A stretch of 64,000 nucleotides of DNA. Source: Watersipora subatra (lineage: Eukaryota; Bryozoa; Gymnolaemata; Cheilostomatida; Watersiporidae). The translations under genes and the position numbers were made by a program. The notes under the pieces were generated by a model. That model saw nothing but the letters and a program-made list of their open reading frames with translations, did no database searches and had not been told where the DNA came from. Positions 1 to 12,100 of this stretch are shown piece by piece. The stretch covers positions 55,445,526-55,509,525 of the forward strand of contig NC_088717.1 in the NCBI RefSeq assembly GCF_963576615.1. Reading direction: 5' to 3'. Numbering within the stretch: the first letter of the stretch is position 1; every line of letters starts with the position of its first letter.

Positions 1-728
1 TCGACCTTATCATATACAGTATGCACACGCTAAATGTGCACTTTTGATTATTAACTAATATTACCTTTTGCATTTAAAATTGTTTAAAAACTAAATTTTT
101 TCTACCATTACCTATTTTTTAATTTGCAATTCTTAAATGTGCCGTTTCAGTTTCGAATGTGCCATTACACTTCTATTTCCGGTTTTTCGTAAGGTTCGAT
201 TAGAAAATTGGTAAAGGCTAATACTTTTCACGTGGACAGTTGTATTATCTCAAATACAAATAGCCTCTTCATTCTCTCTCTGCTCGGTCAGACAAAGTAC
301 CAGACAAAGACAGTTCGATATTTCATTTTTAACAGTATCAAGAGGTATCAGTATCGTCATATTCAATGTTTTGATGGATAGCTGCTGTGAGAACAGTCAC
401 CTTTTTACTACACACTCTTATGCACGAATTATTATTCAACTTGTTCAAGATTTTTATTTTGTTTTCTCAGTTCGTATTAATTGTATCATTACCAAATCAT
501 CTTTCAATGTAATCGTAGCAAAACTGACTTAATTTAGCTATTACTTGCTAATTATTTCAGGTTTACATCTAAATCCATTTATGGTTGTTTTTTTAAATTT
601 ATTTGACCTCCACAAAACATTCTCCTCATGATATGAAGTTTAAAAGTTACAGTTGTTTGACAAAGATTGAAAACCTTTACAGCTGTTTTTATTTTCTCTT
701 AAATTATTTCAACTACACAAAACACTTT
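1..728. other. 3' flank, no gene seen
   Basis: AT-rich sequence without a credible frame or RNA gene. Two related blocks near 600-660 and 700-760 (ATGA-GAAGTTT.AAAGTTA) show local duplication. Confidence 0.5.
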
Positions 729-849
729 TCTCGTGAGATGAAGTTTGAAAGTTAGAATGACAAATGGTGTTATATGTTAAATACAAATCAATTTTTTGTG
801 CAAATACTTTTTTGTTACCCGAGCAATGTCGGGCGTTCACCTAGTATAT
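729..849 (-). mobile_element. Fragment of the CCGGCGTTGCCCG repeat family
   Basis: Read inverted, it matches 19770-19905: a start resembling CTAGGTGAACGCCCGACATT, then AAAAATTGATTTGTATTTAA and AACTTTCAAACTTCATCTCA. Confidence 0.55.
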
Positions 850-1435
850 ATACCAGGTCTAGTGAAACGCGTGATGCGTGAAGAATTGCATGACACTGTG
901 TTATGGTTAAAATCATGCCAGATCGTCATAAAATTTCTCCCAATGGCTTACCATATGCATTTTAAGTAATATCTCAACAATACAGGTCCACGGTTTTTTT
1001 CAAGCACATGTGAATATGACTCTTGACATTTTCTAATAGATTTTAAAGTATTTTTAGCTGGTTTTAATACATTTTGAACTAATTTTGACCCTCATGGGTT
1101 TTTCTAGTCTGTTGAGATTTTTCTCAATCTAGACAAATGCATAAGGGTCACAATTGGTCCAAAATGTATTAAAACTAGCTAAAAACACTTTAAAAACTAA
1201 TAGAAATTGTCAGGAATCATATTAACATGTGCTTGAAAAAAAGCCGTGGACCTGTCTGTATTAGCTTGAAAATAATTTAAACTTGGAAAGAAGATCTCTG
1301 ATTTGTTGAGATATTACTTTAAATGCATCTGGTAAGCCATTGGGAGAAATTTTATGACGATCTGGCATGATTTTAGCCTTCACGCAACGTCACGCATTTC
1401 TTCACGCATCATGCATTTTACTAGACCCAGTATAT
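850..1435. repeat. Long foldback element (about 585-bp imperfect palindrome)
   Basis: The left arm TACCAGGTCTAGTGAAACGC is mirrored by TACTGGGTCTAGTAAAATGC at 1433-1414. The mirroring continues inward (GCCAGATCGTCATAAAATTT, CAAGCACATGTGAATATGAC) to a short centre near 1110-1130. It could form a hairpin of some 280 bp. Flanks are AT-repeat (TATATA). Confidence 0.85.
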
Positions 1436-1461
1436 ATATACCTCTATGCAATTTACCTACG

Positions 1462-1645
1462 ACTGAAAATTCCACTAAGTTAGTAAGCTTCAAATGCCGG
1501 TAGGCAATGACATTGTGTCAGCATTGTTGTCCAGCTAGGCTATTCTGATAATAGCTACAGCCGGAATGCAGACAGATATACGACATACAGACTTTGAGAA
1601 ATACGACATACTTTGAGAAATATATATATAATATATATAGATAAA
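1462..1645 (+). mobile_element. Short interspersed repeat, (TA)n-tailed, 3' part
   Basis: Ends ATAGCTACAGCCGGAATGCA, CAGACTTTGAGAAATA and an ATATATATA tail, as in the copy at 19768-20216. Confidence 0.55.
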
Positions 1646-2407
1646 CTGCTAGAGATCAAGTAGTGACAGGAAAAGGATTACCTGTAATAGCCTCTTATAC
1701 AAGACAGACTTAAAGAAACCTCCCATACAAATTACCAGCCACAAAAACCTTGATTTCACAAACAAAGAATATAAAATGACCAATTTGATGGAAATGAACC
1801 CTGAGTGAAGACACAAAAACAACGATTGAAAATACCAAATCTTTAACACGCAAAAAATAACTTTTAAAATCCTAACTGTAAAATTTTTATTCCCCGCCAA
1901 AGGTAAAATTGAGTCATTTAAAAGTTGCCTACACTAGCAACAAGAGATCAGGCGAAAGTACTTTACCACAACATGTACTATCTTTCTCTGAAGAAAATTT
2001 ACTGCCTGACCTACATACAAGTATGTGCCTTCAGACATGACTGCCACTTAGGAATAAAAAATGTTAGTATACGGTTTGTTATTATTATTGTACATGTACA
2101 CAGGCCTGCACTATATCTATTATATTCATATATAACACTCATGATCTTATTGGCATAGAATATACGTATGTGTAACATCTCTAAAACAATTGAGTTATCT
2201 CCTACAATTATCAGGCATTGATACAGGATTTAGCGATTTTCATGTGTCAGGTTTTCCATTCTAAACACAACTTTCACTTTCCATTCGTAAGCTTCACCCT
2301 CATTACCTCACAAAGGTGAAAGATAGAAATTATATATGATATTTTCAACATAAAGATTTTTTGTTGTGGATCACTCCATCCCATGCTGATCAGTGAATAA
2401 TGTCTAG
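1646..2407. other. 3' flank of DELE1, nothing recognised
   Basis: AT-rich, with only short chance frames. A minus-strand AATAAA at 1892-1887 is the nearest canonical poly(A) signal after DELE1 but is over 1 kb from its stop. Confidence 0.4.
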
Positions 2408-2528
2408 TACCATAAAACCTCTATTTGAACGCCATGACGCTGCATTTTTCAACCCTTCGCCTATAGTGACCTTTCTACTAGAGGTGGCATTCAAATAAAG
2501 ATAGCGTTCAAATAGAGGCTCTACGGTA
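2408..2528. mobile_element. 121-bp MITE
   Basis: Ends TACCATAAAACCTCTATTTG and, inverted, TACCGTAGAGCCTCTATTTG, with TA at both edges. No coding capacity. Confidence 0.8.
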
Positions 2529-2969
2529 AGTCGTTCAATAAAAAACAATCTTGTAAGAATACAATACTTTCTAAATAGAGAATTAAAGATGAGAATTTTA
2601 TAGAATAAGTAAAATATATTTGTTGAAAATAACTGATGCATTACACTATATACATGTATCCATGTAAAAATCGTCAAGCTGCCGTCAGTATTGGCAGTAA
2701 TAAGTATACTTATAAAAATATCATGACCTGCACAACCAATTTATAATAAAGAAAAACCTGTTAGGAAGCACAACAAACAGCATTAGTTAATCATCTCTTT
2801 TACAACAAAAAGCCTGACCAACGATGCATGCTTTAAAATAAGGAATTGCATGAAGGATACACTTGGCATATAAAGTTGCGTAATATGATTCTCAGGGGAA
2901 CAATTATGCAAATATCATATTGTTAAGTCTAATTATACAATATTATGAATTGGCAGCGATGCTTCCATG

Positions 2970-3127
2970 CTAAGCAAAGATAATCTCTGGTTCGTCTAGC
3001 TGAGGTCTGTAAAGACTCGAGTTTGACAAATTCAAAGGGATCTCATGCACCTTTCGTAATGGATAGACGCTGGACAATGAGGTCTTCTCTGGTATGAACT
3101 CGATAGAAAAATTGTCATCTTGTCGCT
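2970..3127 (-). CDS. DELE1: DELE1 exon 12: C-terminus and stop
   Basis: Acceptor TTTTTTCTTGTAG|AGCG; 52 codons including TAG at 2972-2970. Encodes NFSIEFIPEKTSLSSVYPLR and ends DEPEIIFA. No canonical AATAAA was seen on the minus strand within several hundred bases downstream, so the 3' end is not placed. Confidence 0.8.
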
Positions 3128-6100
3128 CTACAAGAAAAAATTATGCATCCGAATGTTGAACTATTAAAATAATCCATTTCTTCCTTGAGTTATAGCATTA
3201 GAGAACATATAAAACTGCAAATATACTTATTCAGTCCCCTGACTGATGATTTGTACACTTTACCATTTGGAAAAAGCAAAAAGCCCGGCCACACTATTGG
3301 CTATGCAAGGAAGCCTGGTGACACTATTGGGTTGGTAAGAAATCTCTGTCATACTATTGGCTAAGCTAGGAAGCCTGGTGACACTATTGGACGGGTAGGA
3401 AATCTTTGTCATACTATTGGCTAAGCTAGGCATAAAATATGGTCAATGTATACAGAAAATCTATTAGCAGTTGAAGTGATACTGTGATAAAAAATACTTC
3501 ATTATGCCAAAAGTACCTTAGGGGGAGTGGAGCAAAATTACTCGAGAGGGGGAGTGGAGCAAAAGGGAGGGGGGTGGAGCAAACGTAACAAAAGGGAGGG
3601 GGAGTGGAGCAAAATGGAGGGGGGATAGAGCAAACGTACCAAAAGGGAGGGGGAGTGGAGCAAAAGGGAGGGGGAGTGGAGCAAAAGGGAGGGGGGAGTG
3701 GAGCAAAAGGGAAAGGGGGAGTGGAACAAAAGGGGGGATTGGAGCAAAAGGGAGGGGGAGTGGAGCAAAAGGGAGGGGGAGTGGAGCAAAAGGGAGGGGG
3801 AGTGGAGCAAAAGGAAGGGGGAGTGAAGCAAAAGGGAAAGGGGGAGTGGAGCAAAAGGGAAAGGGGGAGTGGAGCAAAAGGGGGAATTGGATCAAAAGAG
3901 AGGGGGATGTGGAGCAAAAGGGAGGGGGTGTGAAGCAAAAGGGAGGGGGGTGTGGAGCAAAAGGGAGGGGGTGTGGAGCAAAAGAGAGAGAGTAAAACCA
4001 AAGCCGCAGCCTACCTTCTGGTAGCAAGAGAGTGCAAGCAAAGAGCAAATATTGAGAGTTTTCGATGTTTATTCCTTAGGAATCATATCGTTTGCGCTAA
4101 AAGCTACCTGCTAACAGCTACCTGCTAACAGCTACCTGTGTGCTCAATGCTTATTACAGCACAAACACTTCTGAAATGGATCGTAAATATGTAATTATAA
4201 AAAACTGTTCATTGTATTTTTGTCAGAACAAACTATTATTTTCTACTGGTCTGCAGCTTAATGATGCGGAATGGACTGCCCTTCATGCCTACATCGACAG
4301 CATAGCTTCACTTGCGGTAGTATGGGTGCCTCTTTACAGTCTCTGATCGCGTGTGACTCGCAACCGCAGACAAGACGTAGACAACTAACTTGGGATACTA
4401 CAAACGGAGAGCTTTGTACAACTTAAATCCGTACACTTAAATCATTCCTTTGTTGATTGCATTTCTCATTTTGATTACCATTCTTATTAAATTGTTCAAT
4501 CCGCTGTGCTGCCAAAATATTAATGAATAAAAGACAAAGGCCATGGTAACTTTCATGTACAACGAACACTGTCAGCTCTGGTTAACGTATGAACATCTAG
4601 CTAGCATCTGCCAAACTGAGTACTAGATACATACATGATCAAAACCCTCTATACTGGCTATTGTACGTAATAATTGATTTATACGATGCCTGCATATACA
4701 GGGTGCACCTGGCCTATTGATTACTTAGATAATTTCTAGCAAAGAGGCGCAGCTGAGGCTACTCCTAATACATGTAGTTTGTGTTCAACTCTTCTAAAAT
4801 TGAAAGCATTTGTTTATTTTATAAATATATTTAACAATGCTGCCTAAAGCTTCATTGCACTCATTGATATGTTTGCTACAGTTTGCCACCTCTGTTTGCC
4901 AGGCTCTTATTATAAAAATGGTTAGCAATTTATGTAAATATGCTAGTAAATATGCTACGGTATTGCGGACATAGATGACCAGAAATTTTCCCCTTAAAGA
5001 TGTAGTTGCGTCAAAAAAGTCAATTAGGACCCATAAAAGGCTAAAACATCAGCTACAATTTGATGCCATTTTTGTCTTTGTAGACCAACCCTGTCCAGAG
5101 ATATATGCGTTTGAATGAGGCCCTCTTTTAAAAAGCTCACGTTCCAGCGGGTGCCTATTTCGTGACGTCACAAGCAAGGTATCTGAAACGAAACCACAAG
5201 CAATAAATTTGAGGTCGATTCGTTAGCCAATCATGCGTGCGAAATTTTTATATAGGCCGTAATAAATGTTCTCACTCGTAAAACGCGTTGTCTGTGATCT
5301 CGAAGATTCTCCTAATTAGAGAATTCATTCTCATTACGCGTTACAGATTCAACGCGTTTCAACAATTACTAAGCTATACATAGTTTTAAAATGGCTTCAA
5401 GTTCGAGCGACCGCTACTCAGAGTTATCTGAGCAACTTTTAGTAAAAGATTAGAGTAGACAGCCTATGGCCAAAGCTGACAGGCGTCAGCAGCGTTTTGC
5501 TGCAGAAGAAGACAGAATGGAAGTAAATTAACTTAGAGTCTTCTATACTTGAGTAAATGTAATATTTTTTATAGTCATAAATACATATACTAATTAATAA
5601 AATGATAATTCTTTGCCATCTCTAATCATCGTTTCATAGCCTATTTGCCGTTTTACCTAGCTATAATATTTTTTTCAAATTTTCTTTGGTAAATTAGAGT
5701 CATGATTACAAATTATTTTCACTCGTAGGAAGTGGGTTAAATCGATTGATCTTTGCAAATCTTTAATTTCCAGAACCAAAGATTCGAATCGTTGGCTTGG
5801 CGTACTTGTGCCTTTATTAAATGTTTATTCGTTTTTAAAATTACACTCGCAATCTATTTAACTCCCAATTTGGAAGCTGTCAATAGATACGCTTTAGAAT
5901 GACATATCTATGAATGACATATTTATTGCATCTACTTTGTTTACATTTACTTGTTTTACTGATTACAGAATGTTTATGTCGTCCCACCAGCCGAAGAAGC
6001 TTTGTCAGTGTGGAAACTGCCATAAAGGAAAAAGCAAGACTTGAATGCGTGCTGGATAAGCCATGATGTTTTGTTTGAGTTTGTTGCAGTAGATGAATTT

Positions 6101-9100
6101 GTCTTATTGTATCAGCTAATACTATGTGAGTGGCCACGACTTGATGAATATTTTTAATAAAAGCTTTATGCCGAAATGAAAATATATTTGCTTGTAAAAA
6201 TTATATAATAAAATAATATTGTTGAAGATAATGCAAAACATGATTTGCAGAATATTGTAGTGAATCGGATATGGTATATGGGTGTCCGCAGAACTGGAGA
6301 ATGTGAGTTCAAATCCAGTTTGCAGCAGACTTCTCATCCTTAAAACTCTATCCCTGTCTATATTCTTTTCAAAGAAGTGGCTTGCTTATTTCACTTATCT
6401 AGTATTCGGTAAGAATACTACTAGTAAGAAACTAGTACGTAGGCAATAGGTAAAAGGCGACATAATGTGGGAGGGGCTTATGGGAGGCTGTATATCGTTT
6501 GTATGGGTAGCGGCAGAACTGTGCTGATACAAAGACCGCGTTCTACAAAAGTGACTTGACAGAATTACCGTAGACCGGTAGAATTGGTAGTCGGTACCCA
6601 AATGTTTACACAACATTTGGAGAAAGTGAGTAGAACAAATTTTCAATTTTCGTTATTTGAGGCCTTTGAAACATTCATAATAATGCATCTGTAGCAGGAT
6701 TTAAAATTTTATTCTAGCCAACATGAGCAAATACAAAATAAGATATATGCCAATAGAGCCGCGTAAGACTAGACTTTTATCGCAAATACCCGATGTGAAT
6801 ACGAGAGATAGAGACAGGTTGTCAAATGCGTGACATCATTTTGGGCAAGTCTGGGCACGTTTTGGTGGCCTGAGCGTTTTTACGGCGATCAGATTTTTTC
6901 GGTTTTAATCTTCAAATATCTTGGCAATGCGATCGCGTAACACAACAAACAACATATCAACTGATAGAGAAAAAAAAAATGCTTTCTTTTAAGATCAACT
7001 TAAATTTGACGCAACTACATCTTTAATAAAGTGATAGATGAAAAACTACACCATTTTTACTAAAAATCTTCTAATGACGACTAAATAAGTTTATTGCAGA
7101 TGTACAAGTACGGCTGCAATGAGGAGTCATGCATTTGCTGGGAATAAACAAATACAAACATGATGTAATGTATACATCCAACATTCTCACAATCGATGTG
7201 CAAAGATGATAAAACTGCCGAACCCATGCCAAGCATGACTTATAGTCATTTTAAATAATTAAAAAAGAGTTAATTCTTACCTAAGCGGAGACTCGAAGAG
7301 GAGGCGGAGCTAAGACCCTCATCTGACCAATTAGTTAAAGAATCACCTAGAGAGAGCTCACTTTCTTCAGAGGGGATATAGAACTGAGGTCGTCCAGCCA
7401 ATGACGAAGCTGTAAATAGATACAAAGACCAATCAGGTATTTAAAGCATCAGCTAATATTGCCTGTAGAAAAGATATATTGAGCTCATTATAATGATGCG
7501 AATATCACGGTAGTGAGATACACCAGTTCTAGGAAATTACATCTACAGTGCCACATATACATCTACAATCTACATCTACGACGCCCCTATTATACAGCTT
7601 GTTCGCCTTACGATGTGTAACATGTTTTAGTCCCCTACTATACAGCCTTGCTTTTGCCATACGATATCAACGCAAATGTCTCTCGAAATTTAAATTCGGT
7701 GGTCGGTGTGCTGAATACGTTGGAATAGCGAAGATGCCGAAATGCTATTTGCCAAAATCCTTCCCCCAACGCCTGAAAGAGATACAATGTTCGCTCTCTC
7801 TCAGTTCGGCATTATTCATTACAAGTTATACTAAAGACGAAATCGGAAACAGATAACAAAGATTAAGACGATGACAAAATTAATGTTTAGTTTAATACGT
7901 ACTAAAACTTAGCTTCAAGTGTGTGTTTAGTGAGCTAAATGCATTTAAGGTAAATTCAAAGTTAACGTTATACATCTGTCTCAAAGGTAAGATCTCTATA
8001 TAGTATGTGTTGTACATAGTAATATTGCATTTTAATGCAGACCACTGAATAAGCTAAAGTTACTGGAGGTAACTACACTTACTAAGGTTAATATACTATT
8101 TTGTTATTAATTTTTAATATGTACAATATGTATAAAAAAATTTGATGTTTTTTTACCTGGGGCGTCTGCATTAGATAATTACTATGGGTTTTTATATCCC
8201 TCTATACGACATTTTTGTCTTACGATGCCAACACCAAAATGAATTAATGTCGTATGGCAGAAGTCAACTGTATAGGTTTAGTCAGTGTACACCCTTCCTC
8301 TATTAAAACAATTAACTCAACGACAGACCCGAAGGCTGAAGCGTGTGAGAGGTGAAATGAGAAGTGAAAATACTAGTGCCAGTCCAGCGACAAGCACTCT
8401 GCAAAGCTCACATAACGAAAAATGCAAACAAAATATTTTTTCTTTGATATCTACATGTAAAAAATTTGATAATGCTAGTATGTAATATATATAGAAACTT
8501 TTTTGTAATGCAATAAAAACAGAAAGGATCACCTGAAGCAATTTTCTTTATTACAATTGGTAATTTTAAATAATAGCTAGCGCTCTCTCCATTCATTGGT
8601 GAATGTGAAATGATTTATAATAATTGATTCATTGAAATGAGTGGTCCCCATTGGACAGATTACAATTTCCATTGCTATTCTTTGTCGGAAATCAGCCTTA
8701 ATTCAGATTCACTCAAGGGGACTTACAGATTCGTAGTTAATAAAATGTGACTTTTGAATTAATGTTACGCTGTCAGAAATTATAAAGTGCAGTATGGATG
8801 TCAAAGCCTTTTATTTTTGTGTTACAACTTCAGTTGTTTTAATTTAAGTGTGTCAACTTTCGCACAATCACAAAATTCTGTACACGCAATGAGATTGAAA
8901 AATTGGCACATGTGAGACTTCAACCAACGACATGCGGCTAATTACCGGTAGTCTGACATTCCAACCAACCGAGCTAATCAGCCTCCTCACAATGACTCAG
9001 AATAATTGAGGACAGTCTTTAGTTCTATGACAGAAAACGTGAACAAACGGATGGATGTCGGGCAATAGTATATACATGTATATACTAGTGAATGCCTGGT

Positions 9101-12100
9101 GTTGCGCGGGTCATGAAATAATTACCTAATGAATTTGAGTAACTTAAGCTAGTAACTTATGCTAATCTAAATCTTTACTATAATAGGAGCCGTTTCTGAA
9201 GCCAGTTTAATAATTGTTAGATTACGCGTAATGAACTCTCATGGAATAATGATTTTCGAGAGTGCTGGTAATAACCAATATTATTTTTTCAAGTGGTTTA
9301 AGCATGCGTATATTAACCAATGTAACAAGTATGATCACAATTATTCCATTGTATAGCAATGTAATGCAGCTGCTTGGCAAGGTGGTTTAGGACGCCTGTC
9401 TGCAGACCTGAAGCATCCGAGTTTATGACTTTAACTGGACACACGAACAACAGACCGACAGACAAACACTGAGATTTATATATATATAGATAAACCTATA
9501 TTTGCATTTTTATAGCTTTATTAATAAAAATTTTTTGATTTGAACAGAGCTATATTATTGTAGTGTAACAAAAGTTTGTAATACACAAGAACACATTCTT
9601 TTGATACACTTTGCCTTTCACTTTATAACATACTCATAATAGGGTCACATAGATAAAAATGAGGCACCCTATTGCATACTAATTGTTAGTGTCAATCGCA
9701 TGACCACGTCTCCCACATGGATATGAAAATGTGTCCATGTCTGCGAATTCATACAATGTTTCTCCAGCAATCGGTTACAGTAATGATAAGGAAAGACAAC
9801 TACAGCTGATTAACAGGTTGCGACTTGATATGCTTAATTAACGACTGTCCTGGCAATTTAATACTTTTAACATTCATGAACATGAAAAGGAAGCAAAACT
9901 TACAAGGAAATGCACAAACCAAACTGTTTTGTGTTTTTAATCTCTGGGTTGCAGTGATATTTGAAGCTTGTGTACAGATACATGTAGATATCCATGTGAA
10001 TTTAAGGAAGAATTGAGCAAGCAAAAGTTGATATTTCCAAAACATTCGTGAAGGAAAGCCTTCTGAAAATTAAAGCTAATTATTATGACAAAATCCCTCG
10101 ACCCTAATCAGCCCATTAAATTTGCACCAAAAATCCTTGAAACTTATCATAAACTTTTATCTAATCAAAGGCAAGCCATCTGCATATTACTTTATCACTG
10201 TTTGTACGAAACACACTTCTCTTTGTGATTTGGGTGTAACTCTTTATTGCTGATATGTTAAACTGTTAACAATGATAACAATTATCAGACAGGCCAACAA
10301 TCCTCATATCTGAGCCTGAATAGGAAACATCCTCTATAAAGGGTGTGTAAGGAAAGCATCCTGCAGAAATTGTTATATTATACACAGGCGCTGACTCACA
10401 TTACAGATCAATAAAGATAGTGTGACTATCAAACATGGAGTATAAGTGTTCTTAAAACTACAGTATGTCTCATCCATCATCTCTCCCACACACTTCTCTC
10501 CCACGCGCTCATCTCCCACGCGCTTGCTGTATGGATGGATGGAATGAACCTAAGTTGAAGCATTCATGAGTAATGCGTATTGACAGCTATTCGGAAGATA
10601 TCATTATTGCATAACATTTTATCTAGAGGCTTTGAAAGCGGGCCAACTGATGACGTTGATGGGTGGATACCAAAAATTCACCTATGATCACAAAGATATG
10701 AGACGCCTGCACCCAAAAACCAATTTCCTTTAACAATTTGATAACAGCAGAATTGAATTTCATAACAGCCTCCAAACTAAAAAAATACAAAACTTTAATA
10801 CATTTTATTTTGTGAGTGCTTGTATCAGACCATCTCTCACCGATGGCCATAACAAAAATGCATTCTGTGCATCTCAAAAAATTGCTAAAACTAAATTTTT
10901 GAACAAGTTCTAAGAATCAATTGGTATATTTATTACTTCAATTGTGAAGCGTTATATAAATAAATATAATAAATAAATATAAAATTGAAAATCTGAACTG
11001 TACTATGTTAAACTATAATTGTGGTTACTTTGATAAAAATAGCACACGGGTTTGCTGTGAGACACTTCTTAAAAAACCATGATTGCTTTATGAGTGGTCT
11101 TTTTGGGTAAGCACGACAATTGCGTTATATCAAGATATGAATGCGCAATGCAACCAAATGTTCCAAAAACATTTACGTTGTAGAGATTTTACGTTATAGG
11201 AACAGTGAAATACATGTAAATGGCCTAATCCGTTCCAAGATTTTTTTAAACTCACCTTTGGGCATAGAAAAAAAATTTAACTTTTTTAATTTTTGTAAAT
11301 TTTACAAAAAAGCGATACTACCTGTTCGTCGTCTATCTGTATCCAGGGGTCAAGGTTACGATAAAAGAAAACTTTTGACGATGCTCCAACCCATGACATT
11401 CGGATTGGTTGACAGACGCAGCACTACCAGCACCAATCAATTGCCTTTGTATTTATGAACTATAGGCAGCTACTCTATTCTATGTCTTGTCGACACATCT
11501 GATAATCTATCACGACGAACATGATTGTTTCGAAAGTTGTATGTATAATATGCAAGTATAACAGTATACGCACATCCTTTTTTCTTACGCAAGTACGGCG
11601 AGATAGATTAACGTTCAAATCGAATTTGAGAACTCACCCGGCTTTGCACTTTACGTTATGCGGAATTTTTACGTAGTACGAAGCAAAAACTTCACCTAAA
11701 TTTTTTATGTTATCTGGAATTTACGTTACAGGAGGTATACACTATAAGAACATCTACTGTACTGTCGTTAATCCTTTTCACAACTGAGCGTTCACAAGCT
11801 ACCAGCACTGCAAAGACAATGCTAATTAACAAAACATTTTGTTTCGAACATTGCTGCAAGAAGGCCGCTATATCTTACCTCCAATTTGTAATGAATCCTG
11901 AAATAAATATGCATTAGAAAACCGAGAAAATTCTTTCGAAACCAATATATTTTGCTTGCAGTTAACATTTGACAATCTTCTAACGATCTAATCCCACTTG
12001 CAATTAGTTGGAGCCATTAAACTTTTTCGTTTTGCCAAATTTGAACGCAGTTTTTGGATTTTATCAAAAGATTTAACAAGGTTGTATCAAGGCTCATTGC

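Noticed and set aside
3426-4048. Three overlapping Pro/Phe/Leu-rich minus-strand frames of 97-191 codons and a Gly/Lys-rich plus-strand frame
   Set aside because: All are translations of the polypurine minisatellite, whose unit has no stop codons; the same repeat is open in several frames.
8905-9000. A functional tRNA gene on the minus strand
   Set aside because: The A-box is good, but no paired acceptor stem or clear anticodon arm could be drawn.
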